Part shown: positions 7,634 through 16,304 of the stretch, one piece after another
Position numbering within the stretch: the stretch's first letter is position 1
Layout of the letters: every line of letters begins with the position of its first letter
NCBI GenBank assembly: GCA_017648105.1
Contig: JAGCJH010000073.1
Coordinates: forward strand, 1 to 57,956
Length of the DNA stretch: 57,956 bases
Reading direction: 5' to 3'
Source of the DNA: Tidjanibacter sp.
GTDB taxonomy: Bacteria; Bacteroidota; Bacteroidia; Bacteroidales; Rikenellaceae
Notes under the pieces: generated by a model
Seen by the model: only the letters and a program-made list of their open reading frames with translations
The model's database searches: none
Told to the model about the DNA's origin: nothing
Position numbers and translations under genes: made by a program

Positions 7634-8089
7634 TTAGAGTTCAAAGGTAAATGGGAGCAGGTCGCTTGCCCTCTCCACAACGGTAGCCGTACCCGCACCA
7701 CTCATAATGATACGGAAGGGATGACCTTGGCGCTTCTCCACATCGTAGAGCACCTGACGGCACTGACCACAAGGGTAACACTCTCGGTGGCTGGGGTCGG
7801 AAGCGATAGCCAAAGCCACGATGCGATCCTCGGGAGTGGAGGCCTGATGGTGGTAGAGAAGTGTGCGCTCGGCACAAAGACCTGCGGGATAGACCTCGCT
7901 CTCCACATTACTACCCGTGATAATCTTACCACTTTCGAGCCTTGCAGCTGCGCCAACGTGAAAGTTGGAGTAGGTAGCTACCGCCTTACCACACGCCCTT
8001 TCTGCCGCCTCAACAAGTTCCACATCCTCCTTTGCCATATCGCCAATAGCCTCAAAGTGGCGATATTCCAATATCATTTTCTTCTCCAT
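7634..8089 (-). CDS. cdd: Cytidine deaminase
   Basis: 151 residues from the ATG at 8089 (MEKKMILEYRHF); two ATGs further upstream in frame (8128, 8122) give tails not seen in the family. Zinc-site motifs are CAERT, with Cys and the catalytic Glu, and PCGQC. Three Cys ligands mark the tetrameric cytidine deaminase type. It converts cytidine and deoxycytidine to uridine forms in pyrimidine salvage. Neighbours are the M23-like gene (46 nt upstream) and the pseudouridine synthase downstream. Confidence 0.92.
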   Translation of the reverse strand: MEKKMILEYRHFEAIGDMAKEDVELVEAAERACGKAVATYSNFHVGAAARLESGKIITGSNVESEVYPAGLCAERTLLYHHQASTPEDRIVALAIASDPSHRECYPCGQCRQVLYDVEKRQGHPFRIIMSGAGTATVVERASDLLPFTFEL

Positions 8090-8135
8090 AGTAGTAGGAA
8101 TTTTATTATTTCTCTCCGTCATACACACCCATTGC

Positions 8136-8735
8136 CTACTCCCAGAACCAGCACCAAGTGCGAGCCTTCACAGTGTAAGCTCCGCCGTCCAAGAGCATCA
8201 CTTTACACTTACTCTTGGTCGTAAAGATGGGGTTGATGTACTTCACCAAGTGTTCATACTTGCCATTGCGGGCAGGAGTACCATAGTTGGGATTACTTTC
8301 GAGGTAATAGGTTGCCATCCACACCCTCCAAGAGCCATTCGAGGAGGCGCTTGCCAAGCCAACCTTATCGCCCTTTTCGAGCCTGTCGCCCACAGATACC
8401 GACACACCCTCCACCAACATCAATTTGGTATAGAGTCCATCGGGGTGGAGAATCACAACCTCATCGCCCACAACACTCTCCACCACACCTTCACGAGGTG
8501 CCACCACCTCACTTGTGCGTGTTGCCGAGAGTTCCCAAGCACAGAAATCAATCTGATTGAGGGACATAGAAACACCAAGATTAACTGGCGTCAGCGCCCT
8601 TGCCACAACAGCCACGCCACGCTCCATAGGCAGACGATAGACTGCATCGGTTGCGGGACTCTCCACAATGGTATTTTCAGCAACCATCGAAAAGGATGCC
8701 ACAAGTGCTACAAGCAGAACAAAAAGTCGTTTCAT
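8136..8735 (-). CDS. Secreted M23-like protein, probably not a peptidase
   Basis: 199 residues with a signal peptide (MKRLFVLLVALVASFSMVA). The central part resembles the LytM/M23 fold: VVAPREGVVESVVGDEVVIL, HPDGLYTKL, VSVGDRLEKGDKVGLA. The metal-binding residues are incomplete: the HxxxD site is not visible, and the usual HL after the glycine loop reads KLMLVEG. It is therefore likely a non-catalytic LytM protein, perhaps an envelope or amidase-activator type. Its ATG overlaps the rlmD stop by four bases, so it is translationally coupled to rlmD. Confidence 0.7.
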   Translation of the reverse strand: MKRLFVLLVALVASFSMVAENTIVESPATDAVYRLPMERGVAVVARALTPVNLGVSMSLNQIDFCAWELSATRTSEVVAPREGVVESVVGDEVVILHPDGLYTKLMLVEGVSVSVGDRLEKGDKVGLASASSNGSWRVWMATYYLESNPNYGTPARNGKYEHLVKYINPIFTTKSKCKVMLLDGGAYTVKARTWCWFWE

Positions 8736-10135
8736 CGTTTTATGAGTTTTACAACATTCTCAACGTGGTGGGTGTGGGGGAACATATCCACAGGTTGGAT
8801 AGCCACAACCTTATAGTAGTCGTTCATCAACGCCAAGTCACGAGCCTGAGTTGCAGGGTTGCAGCTCACATAGACAATTCTCTCGGGAGCTGCACGAAGG
8901 ATTGTGGCAATAACATCCTCGTGAACACCCGCCCTTGGGGGGTCGAGGATAACCACATCGGGGCGACCATTGCGCTCCACAAACTCATCGTTCATCACAT
9001 CCTTCATATCGCCCGCATAGAAGGTCGTATTGGCAATATTGTTGATTGCCGAATTAACCTTTGCATCCTCAATAGCCTCCTCGACATACTCCACGCCCAC
9101 AACACTCTTTGCCTTCGACGCCACGAAGTTAGCAATCGTACCCGTACCTGTGTAGAGGTCATAGACCACCTCATCGCCCGTAAGGTCGGCGAAGTTGCGA
9201 GTTACCTTATAGAGTTCGTATGCCTGCTCAGAGTTAGTTTGGTAGAACGACTTGGGACCAATCTTAAATTTAAGCCCCTCCATCTCCTCGAAGATATGGT
9301 CACGACCCGAGTAGAGAATTGGCTCCCTATCACCGAGCGAGTCATTGAGTTTATCGTTGATCATATAGACAAGCGAAGTAATCTCGGGGAAGGTCACCTT
9401 CAAGTGCTCCATAAGAGCCTCAATGCGCTCCTTGTCATCCACAGCAAAGACCACAATAACCATCACCTCACCCGTTGAAGCGGTGCGAATTACAATATTA
9501 CGCATCAAGCCAGAGTGCTGACGGATATCGTAGAATGGATAGGAGTGCTCAATACACCACCTGCGCACCTCGTTGCGAATTTCATTCGAGGGCGAAGGTT
9601 GGAGGTGGCAATAGTCGATGTCGAGAATCTTATCAAACATCGATGGGATGTGGAAACCAAGTGCGGGAACATCGCCAATCTCCTCGCCACGAGCGATCTC
9701 CTCATAGGTCTTCCAACGCTTGGGGGCGAAGGTAAATTCGAGTTTATTGCGGTAATGGTCGGTCTTCTTTGAGCCGAGAATGGGGCTCACTTCGGGCAGG
9801 TCGAGGTGTCCAATGCGAGTGAGTTGATCGACAACCTGTTGCTGCTTGAAGGCAATCTGTTCGCTGTATGGGATGTTCTGCCATTTGCAACCGCCACACA
9901 CGCCAAAGTGGGCACAGAAAGGCTCCACCCTCAGGGGCGAACGCTCTACATACTCAGTCACATATCCCTCCATATAGCGACGACGCTTGGTGCGAATCTG
10001 CACATTGACAACATCGCCCGGAACAGTCATAGGCACAAAGACTACAATATCGTTCCACTTGCCCATCGCATTACCCTCTGCTGCCAGAGAGGTTATTTTC
10101 AATCCCTCCAAACGAGGGTGTCTATTTCTTGCCAT
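8732..10135 (-). CDS. rlmD: 23S rRNA (uracil-C5)-methyltransferase RlmD
   Basis: 467 residues from the ATG at 10135 (MARNRHPRLEG); an in-frame start at 10159 is less likely because it sits almost on the predicted transcription start. An N-terminal TRAM domain is followed by cluster cysteines 74, 80 and 83 (CAHFGVCGGCKW) and a later Cys (DIDYC) for the 4Fe-4S site. The SAM domain has YDLYTGTGT and VILDPPRAG, and the catalytic Cys is in VSCNPATQARD. The family methylates U1939 (RlmD) or U747 (RlmC) of 23S rRNA, or tRNA U54 (TrmA). The iron-sulfur site favours RlmD. Confidence 0.85.
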   Translation of the reverse strand: MARNRHPRLEGLKITSLAAEGNAMGKWNDIVVFVPMTVPGDVVNVQIRTKRRRYMEGYVTEYVERSPLRVEPFCAHFGVCGGCKWQNIPYSEQIAFKQQQVVDQLTRIGHLDLPEVSPILGSKKTDHYRNKLEFTFAPKRWKTYEEIARGEEIGDVPALGFHIPSMFDKILDIDYCHLQPSPSNEIRNEVRRWCIEHSYPFYDIRQHSGLMRNIVIRTASTGEVMVIVVFAVDDKERIEALMEHLKVTFPEITSLVYMINDKLNDSLGDREPILYSGRDHIFEEMEGLKFKIGPKSFYQTNSEQAYELYKVTRNFADLTGDEVVYDLYTGTGTIANFVASKAKSVVGVEYVEEAIEDAKVNSAINNIANTTFYAGDMKDVMNDEFVERNGRPDVVILDPPRAGVHEDVIATILRAAPERIVYVSCNPATQARDLALMNDYYKVVAIQPVDMFPHTHHVENVVKLIKR

Positions 10136-10160
10136 AAAATACTTTGTGTAGTTAATCAAA

Positions 10161-10168
10161 CAAAGGTA
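10161..10168 (-). promoter_or_regulatory. -7 element for rlmD
   Basis: Reads TACCTTTG on the minus strand (10168-10161). Predicted start near 10154, leader about 19 nt. It is divergent from the MBL hydrolase promoter at 10192. Confidence 0.6.
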
Positions 10169-10191
10169 CTAAATTTCTCAAAAAAACTCAC

Positions 10192-10199
10192 TATATTTG
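10192..10199 (+). promoter_or_regulatory. -7 element for MBL hydrolase - trmD
   Basis: TATATTTG at 10192-10199. Predicted start near 10206, 32 nt before the ATG at 10238. Confidence 0.6.
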
Positions 10200-10237
10200 C
10201 CTAAAATAATGAATACAGGTAGTAACATATTACAGAT

Positions 10238-10912
10238 ATGACCAAAATAGCTCGTTTTACATTCAACCACTTCGGCACAAACTCCTACATTGTGTGGAGC
10301 GAAGGTGGCGAGGCGCTCATCATCGACCCCTCGTGCGTGACTGACGCTGAGCGCAAAAGACTCACGGACTTCATCTCGGAGCACTCGCTCACACCCATAG
10401 CAACCATTCTCACACACGCCCACCCCGACCATATGGGTGGCGTGGAGTATGTGAAGAGTACCTACAACATCCCTCTGGCACTCCATTCGGCAGATAGCGA
10501 CCTTCTGACAGCTGCGCCCGCCTATGGAGCCTCAATGGGTTTCACAATCCCCCACCTTGTGGCAGAAATTGACCTTGCCGAGCAGACAACCCTCACCTTT
10601 GGCAGTAGCACTGCGGAGGTCATCCACACGGCTGGTCACTCCCGAGGTGGCGTCTGCCTCTACATTGCCGATGCAGGCATCCTCATCTCGGGCGACACCC
10701 TCTTTGCAGGTTGCATCGGTCGCACCGACCTCCCAGGGGGTGACTACGACGAACTTATGCGTGGCATCATCGAGAAACTTTTGCCCCTCGGTGGTGGTGT
10801 AAAGGTATTCCCAGGTCACGGTGGCGACACCACACTTGGCGAGGAGATGGGCTCCAACCCCTTCATCGGGGAGGTGCTCGATGGTGGTTTCAATAAAGAT
10901 ACAACACTATGA
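10238..10912 (+). CDS. Metallo-beta-lactamase fold hydrolase, glyoxalase II-like
   Basis: 224 residues. Zinc motif HAHPDH places His60, His62, Asp64 and His65; later ligands are in [14 protein letters not shown] (Asp) and PGHGG (His). Length and motif spacing fit the short hydroxyacylglutathione hydrolase-like or persulfide dioxygenase-like branch. Which thioester or sulfur substrate it uses cannot be decided; Bacteroidetes generally lack glutathione. The last codons overlap the trmD start (ATGA), so the two are coupled. Confidence 0.85.
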   Translation: MTKIARFTFNHFGTNSYIVWSEGGEALIIDPSCVTDAERKRLTDFISEHSLTPIATILTHAHPDHMGGVEYVKSTYNIPLALHSADSDLLTAAPAYGASMGFTIPHLVAEIDLAEQTTLTFGSSTAEVIHTAGHSRGGVCLYIADAGILISGDTLFAGCIGRTDLPGGDYDELMRGIIEKLLPLGGGVKVFPGHGGDTTLGEEMGSNPFIGEVLDGGFNKDTTL

Positions 10913-11586
10913 GAATAGACATCCTTACGGTCGTACCCGACCTTCTGACTTCGCCCCTCAATGAGTCAATCTTGCGTCGTGCGCAGGAGAAGGGGCTCGC
11001 TGAAATCGTTGTACACAACATCCGAGATTATACCCCCTATAAGCACGGTCAGGTGGATGACTATCCATTTGGTGGTGAGGCAGGTATGGTAATGATGGTG
11101 GAGCCAGTCTTCCGCCTCATCGAGAAGCTCAAAAGCGAGCGTGACTACGACGAAATCATCTTTACTTCACCCGATGGTATAACCTACAACCAGCAGGAGG
11201 CAAATCGCCTCTCCACGCTCGGCAATATCATCATCCTCTGTGGTCACTACAAGGGCATCGACTACCGCATCCGTGAACACCTCATCACAAGGGAAATCTC
11301 GGTTGGCGACTATGTCCTCACTGGTGGCGAGCTTGCAGCAGCCATCATCGCCGATAGTGTTGTGCGACTTCTTCCTGGTGCTATTGGCGACGAGGAGTCG
11401 GCACTCACAGACTCTTTCCAAGACAACCTTCTTGCGCCCCCAATCTACACCCGCCCCGCCGAGTTCAATGGCTGGCGTGTGCCCGAGGTACTCACCTCTG
11501 GCAACTTTGCAAAGATTGAGGCGTGGCGTGAGGAGCAGGCATACGAGCGCACCAAACGCCTCCGCCCCGACCTCTTGGGAGAGTAA
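10909..11586 (+). CDS. trmD: tRNA (guanine-N1)-methyltransferase TrmD
   Basis: 225 residues, normal length. Characteristic segments: [13 protein letters not shown] at the N-terminus, [12 protein letters not shown], the trefoil-knot SAM site [12 protein letters not shown] and [10 protein letters not shown]. It methylates N1 of G37 in tRNAs with G36, preventing +1 frameshifts. Start overlaps the MBL hydrolase stop by four bases. It is not linked here to rpsP, rimM or rplS as in many other bacteria. Confidence 0.97.
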   Translation: MRIDILTVVPDLLTSPLNESILRRAQEKGLAEIVVHNIRDYTPYKHGQVDDYPFGGEAGMVMMVEPVFRLIEKLKSERDYDEIIFTSPDGITYNQQEANRLSTLGNIIILCGHYKGIDYRIREHLITREISVGDYVLTGGELAAAIIADSVVRLLPGAIGDEESALTDSFQDNLLAPPIYTRPAEFNGWRVPEVLTSGNFAKIEAWREEQAYERTKRLRPDLLGE

Positions 11587-11673
11587 AATCGTGTAAAGCA
11601 AAGACTACACTAAAAGTTTTTAGCGCATCTTTTTACAAAAAGGTGCGAAAAAAGATGTTAGAAAAAAAAAGGA

Positions 11674-12804
11674 ATGAAGTACTACTTAATTGCAGGCGAG
11701 GCGAGTGGCGATTTGCACGGCTCAAATCTAATGAAAGGACTCCTGAAAGCCGACCCCGAGGCTCAGTTTCGCTTCTGGGGTGGTGATCGTATGGCGGAAG
11801 TAGGAGGCAAGGAAAACCTTGCTAAACACTATCGCCAGACCTCCTTTTTTGGCGTATCAGAGATTCTCTGCAACCTGCGCACCATACTCTCGCAACTCTC
11901 GGAGTGTCAGAGGGATGTGATGGCATACAAGCCCGATGTACTCATCTGCATAGACTACCCTGGATTTAACTTCAAGATGGCGAAGTTCGCCCACGCACAA
12001 GGCATCCGCACCTTCTATTACATCTCTCCCAAAGTATGGGCGTGGAAGGAGCGCAGGGTGGAACGCATCCGTAGGTATGTCGATAAACTTTTCATCATCT
12101 TCCCCTTTGAGGTGGAATATTTCCGTGAGAAGGGCATCGATGCAATTTATGAGGGCAACCCAATCGTCGATTCCATAGCCCAGACCCTCGCAGTTCTCCC
12201 CGAGGAGAGCACATTTAGACGAGAGAATGGACTTGACGAACGCCCCATTGTGGCACTCTTGGCAGGCTCACGCAAAAGTGAGATTGGTCGTAATCTGCAC
12301 TTTATGGCTTCTCTTGCCGAGGCACACAAAGAGTACCAATTTGTAGTGGCGGGCGTGTCGTGGCAACCCGAGGAGTTGTACAAGAATTTGCTTGGCGAAA
12401 GTCCAGTTAAGGTTCTGACCGACAAGACCTACGGACTACTGAAATACTCCTCTGTGGCAGTTGTTTGCTCGGGTACTGCAACCCTCGAAACAGCCCTCAT
12501 CGGCACACCCGAGGTGGTTTGCTATCGTATGGATGAGTTCTCCTACCGTGTGGCGAGGGCTTTCGTGAAGATTGGCTTCATTTCGCTCGTGAACATCATT
12601 ATGAAACGGGAGGTTGTCCGAGAACTCATACAGCACGAAATGACCGTAGAGAACGCCTCCGAGGAGCTCCAAAAAATCATATCTGGCGGCTCCAAGCACG
12701 AGAAAATGATGTCAGACTATGCCGAACTTAACACCATAGTCGGTGGCGAAGGTGCATCCGACAGGTTTGCAAGTCGTATGGTGGAACTGCTTAAAAACAA
12801 GTAA
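11674..12804 (+). CDS. lpxB: Lipid-A-disaccharide synthase LpxB
   Basis: 376 residues, full length. The N-terminus MKYYLIAGEASGDLHGSNL is diagnostic, followed by FWGGDRM, ICIDYPGFNFK, KVWAWKERR and the C-terminal nucleotide-sugar site SGTATLETAL. It joins UDP-diacylglucosamine and lipid X to make the lipid A disaccharide at the inner membrane. A good RBS (AAAAAGGA) lies just before the ATG. The 87 nt after trmD contains only an A-rich hairpin (11624-11647) without a plus-strand T-run. Confidence 0.97.
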   Translation: MKYYLIAGEASGDLHGSNLMKGLLKADPEAQFRFWGGDRMAEVGGKENLAKHYRQTSFFGVSEILCNLRTILSQLSECQRDVMAYKPDVLICIDYPGFNFKMAKFAHAQGIRTFYYISPKVWAWKERRVERIRRYVDKLFIIFPFEVEYFREKGIDAIYEGNPIVDSIAQTLAVLPEESTFRRENGLDERPIVALLAGSRKSEIGRNLHFMASLAEAHKEYQFVVAGVSWQPEELYKNLLGESPVKVLTDKTYGLLKYSSVAVVCSGTATLETALIGTPEVVCYRMDEFSYRVARAFVKIGFISLVNIIMKREVVRELIQHEMTVENASEELQKIISGGSKHEKMMSDYAELNTIVGGEGASDRFASRMVELLKNK

Positions 12805-12813
12805 ATTAGAACA

Positions 12814-13434
12814 ATGAAGATAATCTGCATAGGTCGCAACTACGCCGACCACATCCAAGAGTTCGACAACGGTGTGCCCGATGCCGAACCTCTCTATTTC
12901 ATCAAACCCGACACATCGCTTCTGCGCAACAACGACCCATTCTTCATCCCCTCATTCTCCTCACAGGTGGATTACGAAACAGAACTCGTGGTGAAGATTT
13001 GCCGTGTGGGCAAGTGCATCGAAGAGCGCTACGCACACCGTTACTACGACGAAGTGGGTTTGGGTATCGACTTCACGGCTCGTGACATCCAGCGTGAGGC
13101 GATAGCCAAAGGACTACCCTGGGAGCGTGCAAAGGGTTTTGATCGTTCGGCAGCCATATCGCCCCGCTTCATTTCTCTCACTGAGATGGGCAAAAAGGTG
13201 GAGGATTTGAGGTTTGAGATGACGCTTAATGGCGAACTCCGACAAGTGGGCGAAGTGAAAAATATGCTCTTCTCGGTGGATAAAATCATCGCTTCCATCT
13301 CTCGTTATATGACCCTCCGAATGGGCGACTACATATTCACAGGCACCCCTTCGGGCGTTGGAGCCGTAAAGAAGGGCGATGTACTGAGGGCATCTTTGGA
13401 AGGCGAGGAATTGCTCAATTTCGACATCAAATAA
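12814..13434 (+). CDS. Fumarylacetoacetate hydrolase family protein
   Basis: 206 residues, the short single-domain FAH type. Hallmarks are IICIGRNYADH at the start, PLYFIKPDTSLL, the metal ligands in DYETELVVKI, GLGIDFTARDIQ, KGFDRSAAISP and IFTGTPSGVG. Relatives act as acylpyruvate hydrolases or oxaloacetate tautomerases or decarboxylases, so the metabolic role is not fixed. It sits 9 nt after lpxB and 6 nt before maf, in one compact operon. Confidence 0.88.
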   Translation: MKIICIGRNYADHIQEFDNGVPDAEPLYFIKPDTSLLRNNDPFFIPSFSSQVDYETELVVKICRVGKCIEERYAHRYYDEVGLGIDFTARDIQREAIAKGLPWERAKGFDRSAAISPRFISLTEMGKKVEDLRFEMTLNGELRQVGEVKNMLFSVDKIIASISRYMTLRMGDYIFTGTPSGVGAVKKGDVLRASLEGEELLNFDIK

Positions 13435-13440
13435 AAGCCT

Positions 13441-14031
13441 ATGTTACTGACAGATAGACTCAAAAATCATCGCATACTCCTTGCAAGTAAGTCGCCTCGT
13501 CGCAGGGAACTTCTGGCAGGCTGTGGTATCGCCTTTGAGATTACCGAAGGCAGGGATGCCGAGGAGTGCTTCCCAGCAGATATGCCCCTCGGAGAGGTGG
13601 CAGAGTATCTCTCGAAAATCAAGAGCGACGCCTATGCCGACACACTCACGGAGGGCGACATCCTCATCACTGCCGATACGGTAGTGATTGCCTCGGACGA
13701 AATTCTCGGTAAGCCAAAAGATCGTGAGGATGCAGCTCGTATGCTCCGCCTGCTCTCCGGCGCTGAACACGAGGTTGTGACCGGCGTGACACTCCGTGCG
13801 ACAGGTAAGTGCGAGAGTTTTTCTTCGGTTAGCAAAGTCCGCTTCCGTGGGCTCACCGAAGAGGAGATATACCACTACATAGACACCTACAAGCCCTATG
13901 ACAAAGCGGGCGCCTACGGCATACAAGAGTGGATAGGTTATGTGGCAATCTCGGGCATCGTGGGGAGCTTCTACAATGTTATGGGGCTACCTGTGCAAAG
14001 GCTTTGGGTGGAACTCGAAAAATTCGTATAA
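13441..14031 (+). CDS. maf: Maf-like nucleotide pyrophosphatase
   Basis: 196 residues. The Maf signature ILLASKSPRRRELL is at the N-terminus; ITADTVV and KPYDKAGAYGIQ follow. Maf proteins hydrolyse non-canonical or modified nucleoside triphosphates (dTTP/UTP or m7GTP, depending on the branch) and were first linked to septum inhibition. Spacing in the operon is tight: 6 nt after the FAH-family gene and 21 nt before the S46 peptidase. Confidence 0.95.
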   Translation: MLLTDRLKNHRILLASKSPRRRELLAGCGIAFEITEGRDAEECFPADMPLGEVAEYLSKIKSDAYADTLTEGDILITADTVVIASDEILGKPKDREDAARMLRLLSGAEHEVVTGVTLRATGKCESFSSVSKVRFRGLTEEEIYHYIDTYKPYDKAGAYGIQEWIGYVAISGIVGSFYNVMGLPVQRLWVELEKFV

Positions 14032-14052
14032 TCTAAACTATATCAACCTATT

Positions 14053-16074
14053 ATGAAAAAGTTTTTCTTAACACTAACACTCCTTTGTGGCTCCCTCGGG
14101 CTCTTTGCCGATGAGGGTATGTGGCTCCCCTCACTCATTGGCGAGCGCATAGACGATATGCGTGCAAAGGGGTTTGAACTCACAGCCGAGGATATTTATA
14201 GCGTCAATCAGGCTGCCCTCAAAGATGCCATTGTGCTCTTTGGCAGGGGTTGTACTGGCGAACTCGTTTCGGCTGAGGGTCTGCTCTTCACAAACCACCA
14301 CTGCGGTTATGGTCAGATTCAGGCGCACAGCAGTGTGGAGCACGACTACCTCACAAACGGCTTCTGGGCAATGAGTCGTGCTGAGGAACTCCCCAACCCT
14401 GGGCTTACCGTGTCGTTCCTCGTAAAGATGGAGGATGTAACCTCCCGTGTGGAGGCTGGCGAGAAGATCGAAAAGATTGCCAAAGAGGCTGAGGAGGGTG
14501 GCAAATACTCTGCCTCCGTCGAGAGCCTCTACTACAATAATAAGTATTACCTCTTTGTATATCAGGTGTATAGGGATATTCGCCTCGTAGGTGCTCCCCC
14601 ATCGAGCATTGGTAAGTTTGGTGGCGACACGGACAACTGGATGTGGCCTCGTCACACGGGTGACTTCACAGTCTTCCGCATCTATGCCGACAAGGACAAC
14701 AACCCCGCAGACTACTCGCCCGAGAATGTGCCCTACACCCCCAAGCGCCACTTTGCAATCTCCACAAAAGGCGCTGCCGAGGGCGACTTCACATTTGTCT
14801 ATGGTTTCCCTGGTAGCACTCGTGAGTATGTAACAAGCGACTTTATCGACTACACGCTCAACCACTCCAACCCTGCCAAAATCCATCTCCGCACTATCCG
14901 TCTTGACATCATCGCCGAGGCACAGAGCAAAGATGTAGCAACACGCATTATGTATGCATCCAAACACGCATCCATTGCCAATGCGTGGAAGAAGTGGCAG
15001 GGCGAGAGCCTCGGTTTGGCACGCAGGGCTACGGTTGCAAAGAAACAGGCATACGAGGCTGAGTTTGAACAGTGGGCAGCGGGCACCGAGTATGAGGGTG
15101 TGCTCCCCGTGCTCCACACGAAATATGCCGAACTCCTCCCCTACGCAATCACTCGTGACTACTACAACGAGGCTATCTATGCCATTGAGCTTATGGGACT
15201 TGCATCAACCAAAAAGCTCTATGCCGAGGATGTGGAGCCCCACTACAAGGACTACTCTCCCGCTATTGACCGCCTCATTGCTGTCGAAATGCTCCGTGAG
15301 TTTGGCGAGAATGTTGCGCCCGAGTTTGTGCCCGAGTGGTACACCCAGAAGCTCGCAGAGTGTGGTTCAGTGGAGGCTTTCGTAGAGTGGCTCTTTGGCT
15401 CCTCACGCATCACTTCGGCTACCGACCTGAAAGAGGCACGACTTGCAGGCTACGACTTTGAGTCTGACCCCGCAAAAGCTATGCTCAATGCTTTCAACGC
15501 ACTCTACACCGAGAAGATTGCACCTCACTACACCTCTCTGAATAAAGAGATTACCGAACTCTACAAAAACTATATGCGTGGTCAAATGGCACATCAGTCC
15601 GAGCGCACATTCTACCCTGATGCAAATCTCACACTCCGTGTGGCATACGGCTCAGTGGCTGGTTATGAGGCTGCGGATGGTATATACCACAAACCCTACA
15701 CCACCCTCGACGGTATCATCGAGAAGGACAACCCAGAGATTTACGACTACGATATTCCCCAGAGCCTTAGGGACTTGTATGCCTCGAAAGAGTATGGTCG
15801 TTGGGGTGTGGAGATGAATGGTCACTACACAGTGCCCGTTGCATTCCTCGCCAAAAACCACACCACTGGTGGCAATAGCGGCAGTCCTATTATAAATGGT
15901 AAGGGCGAACTTCTGGGTATCAACTTCGACCGCACGTGGCTCAGCACAATGAGCGATTTGGACTACGATCCCGATATCTGTCGCAACATCTCGGTCGATA
16001 TCCGCTATGTTCTGTTCGTAATCGACAAGATTGGCGGCGCAGGCTATCTACTTGATGAGATGACGATTAACTAA
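14053..16074 (+). CDS. S46 dipeptidyl peptidase, DPP11-like
   Basis: 673 residues with a signal peptide (MKKFFLTLTLLCGSLGLFA), so periplasmic. Catalytic His lies in LFTNHHCGYGQ (82-83), Asp in GGDTDNWMWPRHTGDF, and Ser in TGGNSGSPI. The S1-pocket position reads FDRTW (Arg627). In the family, Arg there marks DPP11, which removes Asp/Glu-Xaa dipeptides, whereas Gly marks DPP7; that assignment is inference. It supports peptide uptake in asaccharolytic or proteolytic Bacteroidetes. Followed by a strong terminator. Confidence 0.93.
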   Translation: MKKFFLTLTLLCGSLGLFADEGMWLPSLIGERIDDMRAKGFELTAEDIYSVNQAALKDAIVLFGRGCTGELVSAEGLLFTNHHCGYGQIQAHSSVEHDYLTNGFWAMSRAEELPNPGLTVSFLVKMEDVTSRVEAGEKIEKIAKEAEEGGKYSASVESLYYNNKYYLFVYQVYRDIRLVGAPPSSIGKFGGDTDNWMWPRHTGDFTVFRIYADKDNNPADYSPENVPYTPKRHFAISTKGAAEGDFTFVYGFPGSTREYVTSDFIDYTLNHSNPAKIHLRTIRLDIIAEAQSKDVATRIMYASKHASIANAWKKWQGESLGLARRATVAKKQAYEAEFEQWAAGTEYEGVLPVLHTKYAELLPYAITRDYYNEAIYAIELMGLASTKKLYAEDVEPHYKDYSPAIDRLIAVEMLREFGENVAPEFVPEWYTQKLAECGSVEAFVEWLFGSSRITSATDLKEARLAGYDFESDPAKAMLNAFNALYTEKIAPHYTSLNKEITELYKNYMRGQMAHQSERTFYPDANLTLRVAYGSVAGYEAADGIYHKPYTTLDGIIEKDNPEIYDYDIPQSLRDLYASKEYGRWGVEMNGHYTVPVAFLAKNHTTGGNSGSPIINGKGELLGINFDRTWLSTMSDLDYDPDICRNISVDIRYVLFVIDKIGGAGYLLDEMTIN

Positions 16075-16082
16075 GCAACTAC

Positions 16083-16119
16083 AGAGCTGACCTTTTATTT
16101 CGGGTCAGCTCTTTTTTTC
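16083..16119 (+). terminator. Terminator of the trmD-S46 strand
   Basis: GAGCTGACC (16084-16092) pairs with GGTCAGCTC (16103-16111), then seven T. Confidence 0.88.
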
Positions 16120-16162
16120 ATTTAGTGGAAAGTTGAGAGTTAAACATTAGCCAAAAGCCAAA

Positions 16163-16201
16163 AAAGAGAGAGAAGAATGAATAACATTCTTCTCTCTCTT
16201 T
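16163..16201. terminator. Terminator after tRNA-Arg (bidirectional)
   Basis: A 17-bp perfect inverted repeat, 16163-16179 with 16185-16201 (core GAGAGAGAAGAATG), 5-nt loop. On the minus strand it is followed by TTTTTTGGC, which ends the plsX/tRNA-Arg transcript right after the tRNA. Confidence 0.85.
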
Positions 16202-16202
16202 G

Positions 16203-16274
16203 TAGTCCCACCGGGAATCGAACCCAGATTTACAGTTTAGGAAACTGTCGTTCTATCCGTTGAACTATGGAACC
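16203..16274 (-). tRNA. tRNA-Arg(CCT)
   Basis: Full cloverleaf on the minus strand. Acceptor GGTTCCA/TGGGACT (G1-U72 wobble), D stem GTTC/GAAC, anticodon arm ACAGT-TTCCTAA-ACTGT with anticodon CCT, T arm CTGGG-TTCGATT-CCCGG, discriminator A, CCA not encoded. There is no TAnnTTTG box between it and the plsX stop 30 nt upstream, so it is probably cut from the plsX mRNA. Confidence 0.95.
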
Positions 16275-16304
16275 AAGCGGTCTTCTCTTCCAAGACCCTG
16301 TGCC

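Noticed and set aside
11624-11647. Hairpin before lpxB as a terminator
   Set aside because: Stem CGCATCTTTTT/AAAAAGGTGCG is followed by A, not T, on the coding strand and has almost no loop.
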